Shown here: piece after piece, positions 46,365-57,352 of the stretch
How the letters are laid out: each line of letters opens with the position of its first letter
How positions within the stretch are numbered: position 1 is the first letter of the stretch
DNA from: Mytilus edulis
Lineage: Eukaryota; Mollusca; Bivalvia; Mytilida; Mytilidae
Direction of reading: 5' to 3'
DNA length: 64,000 bases
Assembly: GCF_963676685.1 (NCBI RefSeq)
Contig: NC_092345.1
Coordinates: forward strand, 48,257,838-48,321,837
Made by a program: the position numbers and the translations under genes
Notes under the pieces: model-generated
Database searches by the model: none
The model's input: only the letters and a program-made list of their open reading frames with translations
Told to the model about the DNA's origin: nothing

Positions 46365-46931
46365 CTATTTTCCATAACTTGAGTATCCTTTTCCGCCATA
46401 ACCTCCTCGTCCTCCGCCATATACTCCACGTCCTCCACCATAACCTCCGCCGCCATATCCACTTCTTCGCCCTCCGCCGTATCCTCCGCCGCCATATCCA
46501 CCACCGTGTCCGCCATAACCTCCGCCGCCATATCCACCACGCCCACCACCGTATCCTCCGCCGTATCCACCTCCACGACGTCCGCCACCACCATAACCTC
46601 CGCCATAACCTCCTCCGTATCCTTTTCCACCATAGCTGCTTCCATAACCTCCTCCTCCGTATGATCCTCTACTACGACCAATACCTCTACCCAAACCTCG
46701 GAGCAGGCTTCCTAGTCCACCGCTTGATCGGCCACCGCCATATCCTCCGCCATAACCGCCACCATAACCTTTACCACCATATCCTCCGCCATGACCGCCA
46801 CCATAACCCCCACCGCCATATCCTCTGCCACGGCCGCCACCATAACCGCCGCCGCCACCATAAGAACTATATCCAGCAGAATATACGACCACTAACAAGG
46901 ACAGAACTAATACAACTTGAAGAGGTTTCAT
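46365..46931 (-). CDS. Secreted glycine-rich protein with a central GLGSLLRGLGRGIGR module
   Basis: 188 residues. The signal peptide MKPLQVVLVLSLLVVVYSAG is followed by Gly/Tyr repeats (YGGGGGYGGGRGRGYGGGG). A distinct central stretch, RSSGGLGSLLRGLGRGIGRS at about residues 70-90, separates two repeat halves. The chain ends GGKGYSSYGK. Composition and layout match the gene at 30.5 kb, but the signal peptide and central module differ. The likely role is extracellular matrix of shell or periostracum, by inference. The ATG follows an acceptor (TTTTGCAG) by two bases, so the start is firm. A predicted TATA box and first exon lie at 48.8 kb, and the intron between contains a 57-bp tandem array. 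A His/Arg-rich frame on the opposite strand (46379-46945) and the Asp/Val/Glu-rich frame at 46343-46681 are shadows. Confidence 0.9.
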   Translation of the reverse strand: MKPLQVVLVLSLLVVVYSAGYSSYGGGGGYGGGRGRGYGGGGYGGGHGGGYGGKGYGGGYGGGYGGGRSSGGLGSLLRGLGRGIGRSRGSYGGGGYGSSYGGKGYGGGYGGGYGGGGRRGGGYGGGYGGGRGGYGGGGYGGHGGGYGGGGYGGGRRSGYGGGGYGGGRGVYGGGRGGYGGKGYSSYGK

Positions 46932-46933
46932 TG

Positions 46934-48797
46934 CTGCAAAATTAACAATGCAAATAAATTATTCGGCTATATTCATGTAAAATTCTTACGATAGGCATAA
47001 AGATTTCAGTCGAGCAATTAATCAATTAAAGTTCTAATTTTATTTGAAAAAAAACAACACTCCACAGTTGTTGTTTTTTTATCTAACACTTGTTCATACC
47101 CTTGTCAAAGGAAATCATCTTAGCAAGTCTCAGTCGGCATCCAATCATATCATTGACACTTTTCAATATGTATTACTGTTTTATTGATAATTGATCTTTA
47201 AAGTTTAAAAAAAGATATAAATGATATATGCATTTCTTAATTATAAATACTAAACTGTGGAGGTAGGAAAATTTGGTCAGTAAAAGGGCAATAGATCAAA
47301 ATATTATGATATGACTTCGCCAGCCATTTAGTAACTTTTCAAATTCGACTAACATATTACTTTCTTTCACTTCTTTTGACATCAAAATGATACACTTTTT
47401 TCAGTTTCTATTCTGCAACGATTTTTTTTCTTTTCTTCTAAATATGTCATGATATGATTCCAAAATGTATGCGACATAGTTTACGATAGTAATTCTAAAT
47501 ATGTCATGATATGATTCCATATGTATGCGACATAGATAACGATAGTAATTCTGAATATGTCATGATATGATTCCAAAATGTATGCGACATAGGTAACGAT
47601 AGTAATTCTAAATATGTCATGATATGATTCCAAAATGTATGAAACATAGGTAACGATAGTAATTCTAAACATGTCATGATATGACTCCAAAATGTATGCG
47701 ACATAGGTAACGATAGTAATTCTAAATATGTCATGATATGATTCCAAAATGTATGCGACATAGGTTACGATAGTAATTCTAAATATGTCATGATATGATT
47801 CCAAAATGTATGCGGACATAGGTTACGATAGTACTTCTAAATATGTCATGATATGATTCCAAAATGTATGCGACATAGGTAACGATAGTAATTCTAAATA
47901 TATCATGATATGATTCCAAAATGTATGCGACAAAGGTTACGATAGTACTTCTAAATATGTCATGATATGATTCCAAAATGTATGCGGACATAGGTTACGA
48001 TAGTACTTCTAAATATGTCATGATATGATTCCAAAATGTATGCGACATAGGTTACGATAGTAATTCTAAATATATCATGATATGATTCCAAAATGTATGC
48101 GACATAGGTTACGATAGTAATTCTAATTTTATGTTCCTTCTGAGACCAGACTTGGATACAAATTTTGATGAAATCGCAATAATTAAACTCGCATTATTGT
48201 CCATTTTTCAAAAATCGCAATACTAAATGCACGCATTAACTTCTGATTTTACAACAGTGATTTTTTTTTAAATAAAATTGTATGACCCTTGCATTGGGAA
48301 GCAGTCCGAAAACACGTAGGAAGAGCAACACATATAAACTGTGTCAAGTGTTTAATTGTCTTGAAGTAAGATCACATTAAAAAAAATATAGGCAGATTAG
48401 AAAAAAATCATTTCAAAGATTACTACGATCTTTTTAATAATACGCTTCCCTCCAATTAATATTTAACTTAAATCAAGAGGGTCTTGAATAAATACTAAAC
48501 AATGTAAGGGAACGACCATATTTCACTTTAAAAAAGGGGGAGGGTTATTTTCTTAAAAACGTCTTCTGATCTCAAACTACATGTACGCAAAAAATTGTTT
48601 TATATATACTAATAGTCAAAATGAGGAAAATCTTTAAAAACATCCCTCTTCTTAATATTTTGTATCATTTTTTTTCCACTTAGTTTTTAAAATAATGTAT
48701 TTAAAAACCATTCTCACATAGTATTAATTGGACCACATTTCTCTAAAACGCTTGTTCCTGATCTCACAAATAATTCTACAGGATATTGAAAACTTAC
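46934..48797 (-). other. Predicted first intron of the 46.4-kb gene
   Basis: Bounded on the minus strand by the donor CCTAG/GTAAGT (48798/48797) and the acceptor TTTTGCAG/CA (46934/46933). It holds the 57-bp array and one arm of a long inverted repeat. Confidence 0.5.
47438..48125. repeat. 57-bp tandem array, about 12 units
   Basis: The unit is CTAAATATGTCATGATATGA, then TTCCAAAATGTATGCGACAT and AGGTAACGATAGTAATT. Some units are 58 bp because of an extra G (GCGGACAT). Unit identity is high, with a few changes. Because 57 is divisible by three, long 19-residue-periodic frames appear on the minus strand; they break at the 58-bp units and are not taken as genes. Confidence 0.97.
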
Positions 48798-48822
48798 CTA
48801 GGTGATTTATGTCCGGAGATAT
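48798..48822 (-). other. Noncoding first exon of the 46.4-kb gene (predicted)
   Basis: On the minus strand, CCGGACATAAATCACCTAG is followed by GTAAGT. The start is estimated from the TATA box, so the 5' edge is approximate. Confidence 0.5.
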
Positions 48823-48846
48823 AGCAAGGTTCAGAAACCAAAACAC

Positions 48847-48857
48847 TTATATATACC
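48847..48857 (-). promoter_or_regulatory. TATA box for the 46.4-kb gene (predicted)
   Basis: GGTATATATAAG on the minus strand, about 50 bases before a consensus donor. This is the same arrangement as at the other two secreted-protein genes. The link to the coding exon 1.9 kb away is inferred. Confidence 0.5.
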
Positions 48858-49562
48858 CGTTAAAAATGTCACATGTCAGATTTTCACACTTTGAAAAAGA
48901 CGTGTAGTTGTTCCTGGTGGTGACAAATTGAGCCTTTACCAGACCATCAATATGTGTGTCTTGTTTTGCAAATATTGAACCCTATATATAAGTACATTTA
49001 GCCTTAGTCGTAGATTTTTAATAGGTTTCTATAGTTTCAGTTCAGACTATTTAAGAGCACATCTTGTAGTTATCACTGTGAAAACTAGAAAACTATATGT
49101 TTATCACTTCTCATATTCAATTGTTTTTTAAACATCAGTTTGTACTAACTTCTTTCGTTATGGAGCAACCATTGAACTTCAAAAAGAGAAAAAGGGTGTG
49201 TGTGTGGTTTTTTTTCTGAGTCAGAATTTTTTTTCGCGAACATATTTATATATCTATTTAGTTTTTAGACACTATTAATCAAATTTTTTTCTTCAGAATT
49301 TAACACTATAAAGTATGGGGAAAATCTGGATTCAAAATATTTTTGTTGTCATTTGCTTGACCAGAATATTTTCCCCATCAAATTTGGGATCAGAATAAGT
49401 TTTTAAGAAAATACCCCCTCCCCCCCCCCCCTTTTTTAAAAAGTGAAATACGGTCGTTCCCTTACATTGTGTAGTAGTTATTCAAGACCCTCTTGATTTA
49501 AGTAAAAATTTAATTGGAGAGAAGCGTATTATTAAAAATATCATAGTATCTTTGAAATGATT

Positions 49563-50647
49563 AATTCAATCACTCTTTGATTTGTCATATTTTGGAAATA
49601 GATAATATTGTTAACTATAGTAGGTGTGGGTGAAGGGCTTGATTTCTGTTTCTCAAATTTTTATGCTATTTTTCTGTTCATGTTATTCTGTCACCCATTA
49701 TTCATTTTAGCGCACATTTTTTTCGATTCTAAGCCATTTTCCTTTTTTTTCTTTATGCTTTATAATTTGTCGATTATTCTCTATTCTGTAAACCCAATTC
49801 ACGCTCTATCTTTTGCAGATGTCATTCAGTGCAGGTTTATCATTCTGACCAACCCCGAAGAGGGAGACGTAGAAGTTGTCTGCTTTGTTTAAACCAATTG
49901 AACTTACGTTATACTGCAGGAACAATGTAGACACGAGACAGAAACAAACAACTCAATACAATAAAACAAAGATATAAAGGTCAACGCAATCTTCAACAAT
50001 AGTCAAGTGTCTTTTCTTTACTTAAAGTTCCACTGAGAACAACAAAGGGCATTTGGTTAAAAGGAAAATTACTAAAGTAAAGAGAAACCTTTTAATATAA
50101 TACGTGAAAAAAAACAAGCAACCAAACAACAGTAGAGATCAAGTTATGATATCTAGCAATAAACAAGTATCTGTTCTTTTCAGACCAAAACTTTAATACG
50201 TGCAAACGCTCTGTATCCACTAAGCGAGCTACAATATAGAAGAGTAAAGCACACCACCATGTAGACTGTGACTTGCTGTAACTTATCCGGCCCAGCATGC
50301 CTGTCCAACACATTACAGGTAACATATTCTTATCATATTGATATTATATATCGTTCTGGAAATGCATGTTTTACTTGCATTTTAATTAGTTTGTTTGGAT
50401 AAACATGATAAATAAGATGTCTTTGTTTTAATGGATGTTTTCATATGTCATATATACATATAGATGTTGTTGTATCCTGTTTAATTTGACGAAATGAAAA
50501 TGTAGATTAACAACTTGGTTTAGATAATAACCGAATTTTACTTCAGAGAAAAAGACATAGACAAAAGAATTGAGACACAAACAGTTTAAAGTACGTCTAT
50601 ATCCTTGCAATCTATGTTTTTACCTAAAACTAACTAAATATATGCCT
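49563..50647. other. Unassigned
   Basis: A 94-codon frame at 49608-49892 ends IILTNPEEGDVEVVCFV, which reads like coding sequence, but its first half is Phe/Leu low complexity. A plus-strand segment at 50186-50321 is flanked by CTTTTCAG and GTAACA but contains a stop. No gene is supported. Confidence 0.4.
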
Positions 50648-51230
50648 AAAGGAGTAGGTCCGGTAAGACCCCTTTTTGGCCCCAAAATATAGCAGTTTTA
50701 CAAAATTGTTAAAATGAAAACTTTTATTTATTAATTGAACAGTAGAATGCTTCTGTTACATAAATATGGGCTGTTTTTGACAATACAATGCACATATATC
50801 AGGTACAAGCTACATTAAGTCATGCTAAATCACTGAAATCTTCACAATTCTAGCATTTTAGTTAAATTTTAGACGGTTTTCGTGTAAAACGAAAGTGGCC
50901 GCATTCGTGTTCATCCTTAATATTAAAATGTAAATTGTATTTTATGATAATACATAACATATATAAAGGTTGAGGATAAACACGGATGCGGCCACTTTCA
51001 TTTTTGACAAAAACCATCTGAAAAATGGCATTTTTGGCATATTTGGTAGCTTTTTTCATATTTGAGCTTGAATCGGATCGTTTTTAAGACAAAATCAGTT
51101 AAAATCTTTCACATAAACTAATTGAATCAAATAAAATAGACACTTAAGTGTTTAAAAAGTGGTCAAAATCTTTCGACAGATGAACCTGAAATTTGAGGCC
51201 AAAATCGGTCCTTACCGAACCTACTCCTTT
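50648..51230. mobile_element. 583-bp foldback MITE
   Basis: The ends AAAGGAGTAGGTCCGGTAAG and, reverse-complemented, AAAGGAGTAGGTTCGGTAAG are inverted copies. A second inverted pair of about 50 bp (50870-50920 and 50969-51020, AAAGTGGCCGCATTCGTGTT / AACACGGATGCGGCCACTTT) surrounds the centre. The whole unit is an interrupted palindrome without coding capacity. Confidence 0.85.
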
Positions 51231-51640
51231 GGTCCCTCGTCGTCCGTGACAATGCTTGACGCAATACATTTTGGTTAATGCACAGATTTACACAAATATG
51301 TCGGATAAATCAATAACATTTATATACGTTTTGTAAAGGAATAACTTGCAGCTACATAAAATGTATGATATCTCAATTATATTATCTTCCCTGTGATAAA
51401 TCAAATCGTACATAACTTCCTTGGGAAATAGTTTTTTCGCCACCTTAGTTGTCATTTTTAATAGAACTGAAGTTCAAAATGACTTTTTCCTACAACGGTG
51501 GTGTCGATTTGTGGAAATTCATAAGATGCCGGCGCGATTCATATGTCCGCTTAACAATAATGTATACTTTCAGTAGTTTAGCAAAATGGACAACATATCA
51601 AACCCCGAAACATTTAAATGAACCAAACAAAACGCACACA
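51231..51640. other. Unassigned
   Basis: Starts with TCGTCGTCCGTGACAATGC, wording common in molluscan repeats. No gene was found. Confidence 0.4.
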
Positions 51641-51890
51641 AAACTAAAAAAAGGCTGCAGGTTTCTGACTTGGAACTTGCGAAAAAGGCGGCGGAGTTAA
51701 CACATGTTTTGTGAGAGCTCAACCCTCCTCCTATACCTCTAGACCATGAGGAGAAATCAAAGACCAAATCAAAAGCACAGTAAAACGCAATTTAAAAGTC
51801 CGAGGCATAAGTTTGTAATAGAAGAAACTGACCAAAATGACAATGATCAACACAAATTAACGAAGGACTATTATCAGTTTCTTAAATGAT
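51641..51890 (+). repeat. Family A 3' half
   Basis: TTTCTGACTTGGAACTTGCG, GCGGCGGAGTTAACACATGT and AAGTCCGAGGCATAAGTTTG parallel 44620-44840. Confidence 0.65.
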
Positions 51891-53589
51891 CTTAAATGCA
51901 TTATAAGGTGATTGAGTTATAATCACACTCTTATTTGTTAATTTATTTGTCAGATCAGTTTACGTTTATACAATTTGGCTCTACCTAACTTTTAATTTTT
52001 TTTTATCTCTTCGCTTTAAGGTCTTCTGTGCCCTTTCATGTTTTATTACATGTTTCTGCTAACGGATATTTTCAAGATTTTAGTTGATTTCACATTGTCG
52101 TTTTCTTGTCTTTTCCAGGCTTTACTAAACTACATGGGTCTGTATTCGAATCTGTAAAAATACTATATGTGTACCCTTGACTTTAATATTCTTAAAATAC
52201 ATTTATATCACAATTTGTTATTAAGAGGTGTAAATATGTAGACTGTTCGATAAAATAGTCAGAACAGAAGATAATTACACATTCAAACTATCTTTAAAAC
52301 ATGCCATACAAATTTATATATATATATTGATGTGTTATTGCTACTGACCAATCTATTTCATAAAAAAATTTTGATAAAATGGAATAAACTAATTCAATTT
52401 TCTGAAATTTCAGGATACTGCTTTTCTAAAATCTCTTGCGACATTTTCTAATGTATATCTTAATGCATACATTGACGCTATCAATCACAGAAATTGATTT
52501 CTTCTTATTATATTGATTTATCTAATAATGATATATTCTAAAGAGGAAACAATAAAGAAATCTTTTTCATCATAGATATACAAATTTATTTAAATAATTA
52601 TGTGAATTGGTATTGATAACAGAATCTAAAATTATTACGAATGATAAAAACAGTCTTTTTGTTCCAATTTTATGATATAGGTATAATATAAGTTATGTTT
52701 AATATGATATAGACGATTTTGGGATAATCAAAGCACTGACGTACTGATATCTATGATAATACGAAAATCTGACGACTGGCAAATAAACAATCATACCTAA
52801 CTCAATCTTCTGGCAGATTGATAGAAGTCATTTGCAGTTGTTTTCTTATGTGTAGTATCAAATATTCGAATTACCTTTAGAATGATAACATAATTACATT
52901 AACTAATTTATCCATTTGGTATATTTCTTGGGCACAGCGAGCTGACATCAAATGGACAACTGAAAGAGAGGGCAAGGAAAGCCGGATAATAAATTTAATC
53001 AATTCACATTCCAATAGGCCTAACAGTGTATACAATGACAAATGGATTCCTGCTTATATGTCTTAATATTTCTTTGCAAACGCACACATAGATAACATGT
53101 AGATTTGATTGCTAGGGTCAATTTCCCAGGTCTGTTTCACAATAGCGACAACTTTTAAAAAGAAATCTTTAAATCTGGACTTGAATTCGCAGTATCAGAG
53201 CTCCGTGAGTGTTTTTAAACAAAGGTAAAGCATTTGATTGACTGATTCGATCTACAAAACATATTTTCTATACAGGTAAAAACGATGATTAACATATATT
53301 TTTAATCTGTTATATGAAATTAAACAGACCTAGAAAAATTCAATTGCACTAGTCCACTTTCTATTTATATCTATATCTATGTTTATACCGATTATAAGAC
53401 CATCGGAAGTTTTCGGAGGTCAACTCGATAGTTAATTAGATGGCGTCTACACTAAAATTACATGAAACTTAGAACTTAGAACATTTATTCGGCAAATACT
53501 ACCGTAGCTCGATCTGATGCAAACTTTAAGCAACAAAAAATTAAAAAAAAAGATTGTTTACATGAATAGTCTCAGAAACATTTGAGAGT
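51891..53589. other. Unassigned AT-rich stretch
   Basis: No gene, array or inverted repeat that I can support. Confidence 0.5.
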
Positions 53590-53780
53590 GGTGATCTTGT
53601 TCTGTGAAATATACCACACAGATATTCGAACACACAAGTCGAAGATAAACTGACAACGCCATTTCCAAATGCAAAAAATAACCAAACGCAAAACAAGTTT
53701 ACAAAACACAAAGCTGACAACTTCACAAAAAGGGTAAGCAGATCCTAATCCACATATGGCACCCGTTGTGTTCAAGTAAG
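53590..53780 (-). repeat. Family D tail fragment
   Basis: AAGTCGAAGATAAACTGACA, ACGCCATTTCCAAATGCAAA and GTAAGCAGATCCTAATCCAC followed by GGCACCCGTTGTGTT are the inverse of 41310-41510. Confidence 0.65.
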
Positions 53781-54519
53781 ATAAAAACGTAACATTTTTT
53801 TTTAGAAGTAAACATAAGACATAACACCAAAAACTTTACAATTTGACCATTTTGTCTTATTGATGTAGCCATCAAATAGAAATTCAAAAACGTTTCATGT
53901 GTAGCTTTTAATGGTGAAATATTTAGATAAAGTAAATAATTTGCATGGATTTTTTTTTATAAATGTTCACTCTCGGCTTTTTGGTGGTGTAAGTGTTGTC
54001 CGACCTTTACTTTTATGTGAATTGTATTTTGAATTATTTTGCTTTTAATTTTGATCACGTTATTGTCTAATCTAACTGAACGTGCAGTTTTTTAGTGCCC
54101 TTTTGGTATCCCTCCCTTTTTTTTTTAGAACGAACTAGCATTCATGATTAAAAACAAAACACAAAGAAATAAACTTTAATATCACAATACAAATGTTTAT
54201 TACAACCAGTATTTACATAACACGTTTTATAATTATTTCATTTCAACATTATACGATATTCGTTTTGTGATTTCAAACTCAACATATTAATACTATCAGA
54301 TTATTAAAGTAAACAATACACAGGTTAATTATAAAAATGTACACCGTAAATGTTAAAGCATACACACAATTTTCAAAATTTTAAAGAATAAAAAAAATAA
54401 AAAAAATATATATTTCTTTTCATTATAACTATAATACCCATCAGAACAAACTGGGATAATCACATTTTCTAAAGCTTTCGGTATGACTACCGTCTTCACA
54501 ACTATTTACTTTTCTACAT
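53781..54519. other. Unassigned, with a weak family D echo
   Basis: 54060-54120 (TTTAGTGCCCTTTTGGTATC then CCTCCC) is like the very end of the family D tail. No gene was found. Confidence 0.4.
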
Positions 54520-54840
54520 TTTCTAGAGGTATGGGGGGGGGGGGGGAGATCTCATAAACATGTTTAACCCCGCCGTATTTTTGCGCCTGTTCCAAGTCAG
54601 GAGCCTCTGGCCTTTGTTAGTCTTGTATTGTTTTAATTTTAGTTTCTTGTGTATAATTTGGAAATTACATTATCACTGAACTAATATATATTTGTTTAGG
54701 GGCCAGCTTAGGGACGCTTCCGGGTGCGTGAATTTCTCGCTACATTGAAGACCTGTTGGTGACCTTCTGCTGTTGTTTTTTCTGTAGTCGGGTTGTTGTC
54801 TCTTTGACACATTCCCCATTTCCATTCTCAATGTTATATG
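54520..54840 (-). repeat. Dispersed family A copy, inverted
   Basis: Reads on the minus strand from ACATTGAGAATGGAAATGGG to AAAATACGGCGGGGTTAAAC and ATGTTTATGAGATC. It carries a poly-G run at about 54534-54547 where other copies have CTCAACCCTCCC. The frame at 54673-54921 is incidental. Confidence 0.8.
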
Positions 54841-55700
54841 CATTAAAGGATATTTCGGGTCAACGCAAATGGAACAACAACTCCACGTCATAAATTTCAA
54901 ACGACACACACACACAAACACTGTTTGTTACTTATTTTTTTTATAACGAGTGTCCTTACGTACACATGTTATATTTTACAAATTTGAATATTCGATATAG
55001 CAACATCATATGTTCGTGAAACTGAGATGTTATTGCATCTTACAAGAATGTTTGAAACCACTGGTAATTGGTATGACAGCACAATACAAATGTTCTCAAC
55101 CACCAGTGTTAACGCTACATTTTTAAAAATTGTTTTCAGCATCTTATTTCAAGTAATGAAAACTTTTGTAGTTGAATGCATGATCATATCAACATGATCG
55201 TTTTCGCTCTATAAATGTAGTCAGTGCTACACCAACAAAATACACAATATATAAAATAAACTCCTTCAAATTTAAAGAAAAGCAATAATTTACATAAAAA
55301 CAATCTTCAAAATTAAAAATAACTAGAACAAACCAGTGAAATCGCGGTCATATACAGCTTGTAAACTGTTTTAGGATGAATTTTTGTAAAAGATATTATG
55401 ACTGGAAAATTTCCTATAAGGTATCAAAAGCCTTCTACCTTTTTTTCCAAAGTCCGTTATTTGTTTCCTTTCTGTTAAATTCAATTATTTTTGTGTTTTT
55501 GGCCTTAATACCACAATTATTCTTTCCCTTTGCTGCAATGAATTTTTTGGTAAAAGTCAAATTAAATTAAAAATTTGCAGCGCTTCAAACATGAAATAAA
55601 TGAAACTGCTTATAGAACATTATTATTCTAATAAAATATGCTTCTAGGACAATCCATCAGTGCTCGTCCTTTTGAGAGCCCTATTTACATGCCAATGGTA
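54841..55700. other. Unassigned
   Basis: AT-rich, with a short CA run at about 54907-54917 and no supported gene. Confidence 0.5.
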
Positions 55701-55747
55701 GGATTTGAATCTCGTATAAATGACTAAGGCTCATTTGAGGGGTGGTC

Positions 55748-55930
55748 GGAGGGGCCCTGATCCCGAAATCGCGGGCTTAAAAACATGAAATCCCGAGGTG
55801 CGTACAATGAAATTCATATCCCGATATCCCGAAATTCAAAAAAAAATAAAAATTCCGCATCCCGTAAGGATCAATCCCGGAATCCCGAACTTAAAAACAC
55901 CCGATCCCGACGTTCCGAATAAGTCCTGCC
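55748..55930. repeat. Degenerate ATCCCGA-motif tract
   Basis: TCCCGA or a one-base variant occurs about a dozen times in 180 bp at irregular spacing (GATCCCGAAATCGCGGG, ATCCCGATATCCCGAAATTC, AATCCCGGAATCCCGAAC). The local base composition is much more GC-rich than its surroundings. Confidence 0.75.
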
Positions 55931-55994
55931 TCCCTCTAATCTCTACACTACTTTCATTTTGGCCAAATTACTACTTTCACTTTCAACAATAAAT

Positions 55995-56277
55995 TTGTAT
56001 GCCCCATTTATGGGCATAAATTTTCTAGTCTGTGCGTCCGTTCGTTCGTTCGTCCGTCCGTCTGTCCCGCTCAGGTTAAAGTTTTTGTCGAGGTAGTTTT
56101 TGATGAAGTTGAAGTCCAACCAACTCGAAACTTAGCAAATATGTTCCCAATGATATGATCTGTCTAATTTTTATACCAAATAAGAGATTTCACCCCAGTT
56201 CACGGTCCACTAAACATAGTAAATGATAGTGCCGATGTGGCATCCGTATACTATGGACACTTTCTTGTTTCCACATG
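55995..56277 (+). repeat. Dispersed family G copy with a (CGTT/CCGT)n tract
   Basis: Starts TATGCCCCATTTATGGGCAT and contains CGTTCGTTCGTCCGTCCGTC, GATGAAGTTGAAGTCCAACC and TTCACGGTCCACTAAACATA. It ends GACACTTTCTTGTTT. Compare 15547-15806. Confidence 0.75.
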
Positions 56278-56872
56278 ATTTACTTATTTTAATATATATG
56301 CAACTAGTATGACCCCTTGGATAGTAAATATTTCAGAAAACGGAAGACAGAATACAGAGTCTCTATATATTACAGTAGTATAATCGTAGTTTACAGGTGG
56401 ATACACGCGAAACATTATTGTCTCTAGGAGGTATAAAAGATGTGGTTCTTGCGATCTAAAAACCATGACCTATTTTGTTGTTTTTCTCCCAAAATAACTC
56501 AATCTGAATAATCATAAGAATGGAGGACAAATCCGACTATGCATGTTACCTAAAGAACACTGAGGCATGATGATTAATTTATTGTGGAAGGAAGAGAAGC
56601 GACACACAAAATGAGGTCTTCTCGTTTAATAGTATAGATAAAAATCATGACACACATGCTTTTGTTTACCCTGTACTATACATAAAAAAAATTGGTGATT
56701 TCTCAACTATCAATGTGCCAATGAGACGTCACTTTTTCAAGTATATTGCAATCGGGTGAAGTGTCGCAGATTCCGAAATAGTGATTAGATTTATTCAGTA
56801 GATGTCGCCAACTGTCATGATTGACACAATGAAACACACCTTCTTTGGACTAGACTGACACGATATATATAA
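56278..56872. other. Unassigned
   Basis: No gene, array or repeat boundary is recognised. Confidence 0.5.
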
Positions 56873-57075
56873 AAAAGAAGATGTGATATGATTGCCAATG
56901 AGACAACTCTTCACAAGAGACAAAATGACACAGAAATTAACAACTATAGGTCACCGTACGATCTTCAACAATGAGCAAAGCCCATACCGTATAGTCAGCT
57001 ATAACAGGCCCCGAAATGACAATGTAAAACAATTCAAACGAGAAAACTAACGGCCTTATTTATATATAAACAAAA
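56873..57075 (+). repeat. Dispersed family B copy
   Basis: AGAAGATGTGATATGATTGC, CCAATGAGACAACTCTTCAC, CATACCGTATAGTCAGCTAT and GGCCCCGAAATGACAATGTA. Confidence 0.85.
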
Positions 57076-57133
57076 TGAAAGAGATCACGCTAAGCCGGAT
57101 TTTCAACGTGTTAGTTCACATGGTAACTGTCCA

Positions 57134-57352
57134 CAGAAAGACATATCACCTTACCCGGACACATTATTGATGTTATTCTAACACCGAGCCGGCTAGTATT
57201 TGCGCTTACTCTTTAATGCTACGTGCTCAGCGTAAAAGTAACAAATACCATTTTTTTTCTTCAAAATTCTATGTTTTGATCCGGTCGGGGTTTCAAACCT
57301 ACGACCTCCCGCACTAGAGGCGAACACGCTCACAAGAGATCACCGAGGTGGA
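57134..57352 (-). mobile_element. tRNA-derived SINE, inverted
   Basis: On the minus strand the head reads CCACCTCGGTGATCTCTTGT, GAGCGTGTTCGCCTCTAGTG, CGGGAGGTCGTAGGTTTGAA, ACCCCGACC. That is a tRNA-like molecule with an intact-looking B box (GTAGGTTTGAAACCCC) and a weaker A box. The body carries CGCTGAGCACGTAGCATTAA and TGTGTCCGGGTAAGGTGATA. It is unlike the SINEs at 8.7 and 34.4 kb. Confidence 0.7.

Larger units (their letters stand above)
48406..49562. repeat. Long inverted repeat, arms about 160 bp
   Basis: Left arm 48406-48560 (AATCATTTCAAAGATTACTA ... AATGTAAGGGAACGACCATA ... GGGGGAGGG) matches the reverse complement of 49400-49562 at roughly 88%. The centre of about 840 bp contains the predicted promoter of the 46.4-kb gene and, near 49160-49210, a GTTATGGAGCAACCATTGAA segment like other G/C-run MITE ends. 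Confidence 0.8.

Noticed and set aside
46379-46945. 188-codon His/Arg-rich plus-strand frame
   Set aside because: It is the complement of the minus-strand Gly/Tyr coding repeat and has no signal peptide or splice support.
47481-47991. Minus-strand frames with a 19-residue repeat (YILESYHDIFRITIVTYVA)
   Set aside because: They exist because the array unit is 57 bp; they break at the 58-bp units, have no signal or flanking exon, and lie in a predicted intron.
49608-49892. 94-codon frame ending NPEEGDVEVVCFV
   Set aside because: The second half reads like protein but the first is T-rich low complexity. No start context, splice site or family was found, and it may be a repeat fragment.
50186-50321. 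AG/GT-bounded segment that could be an exon
   Set aside because: The one frame without early stops contains a TAG, and nothing connects it to another exon.
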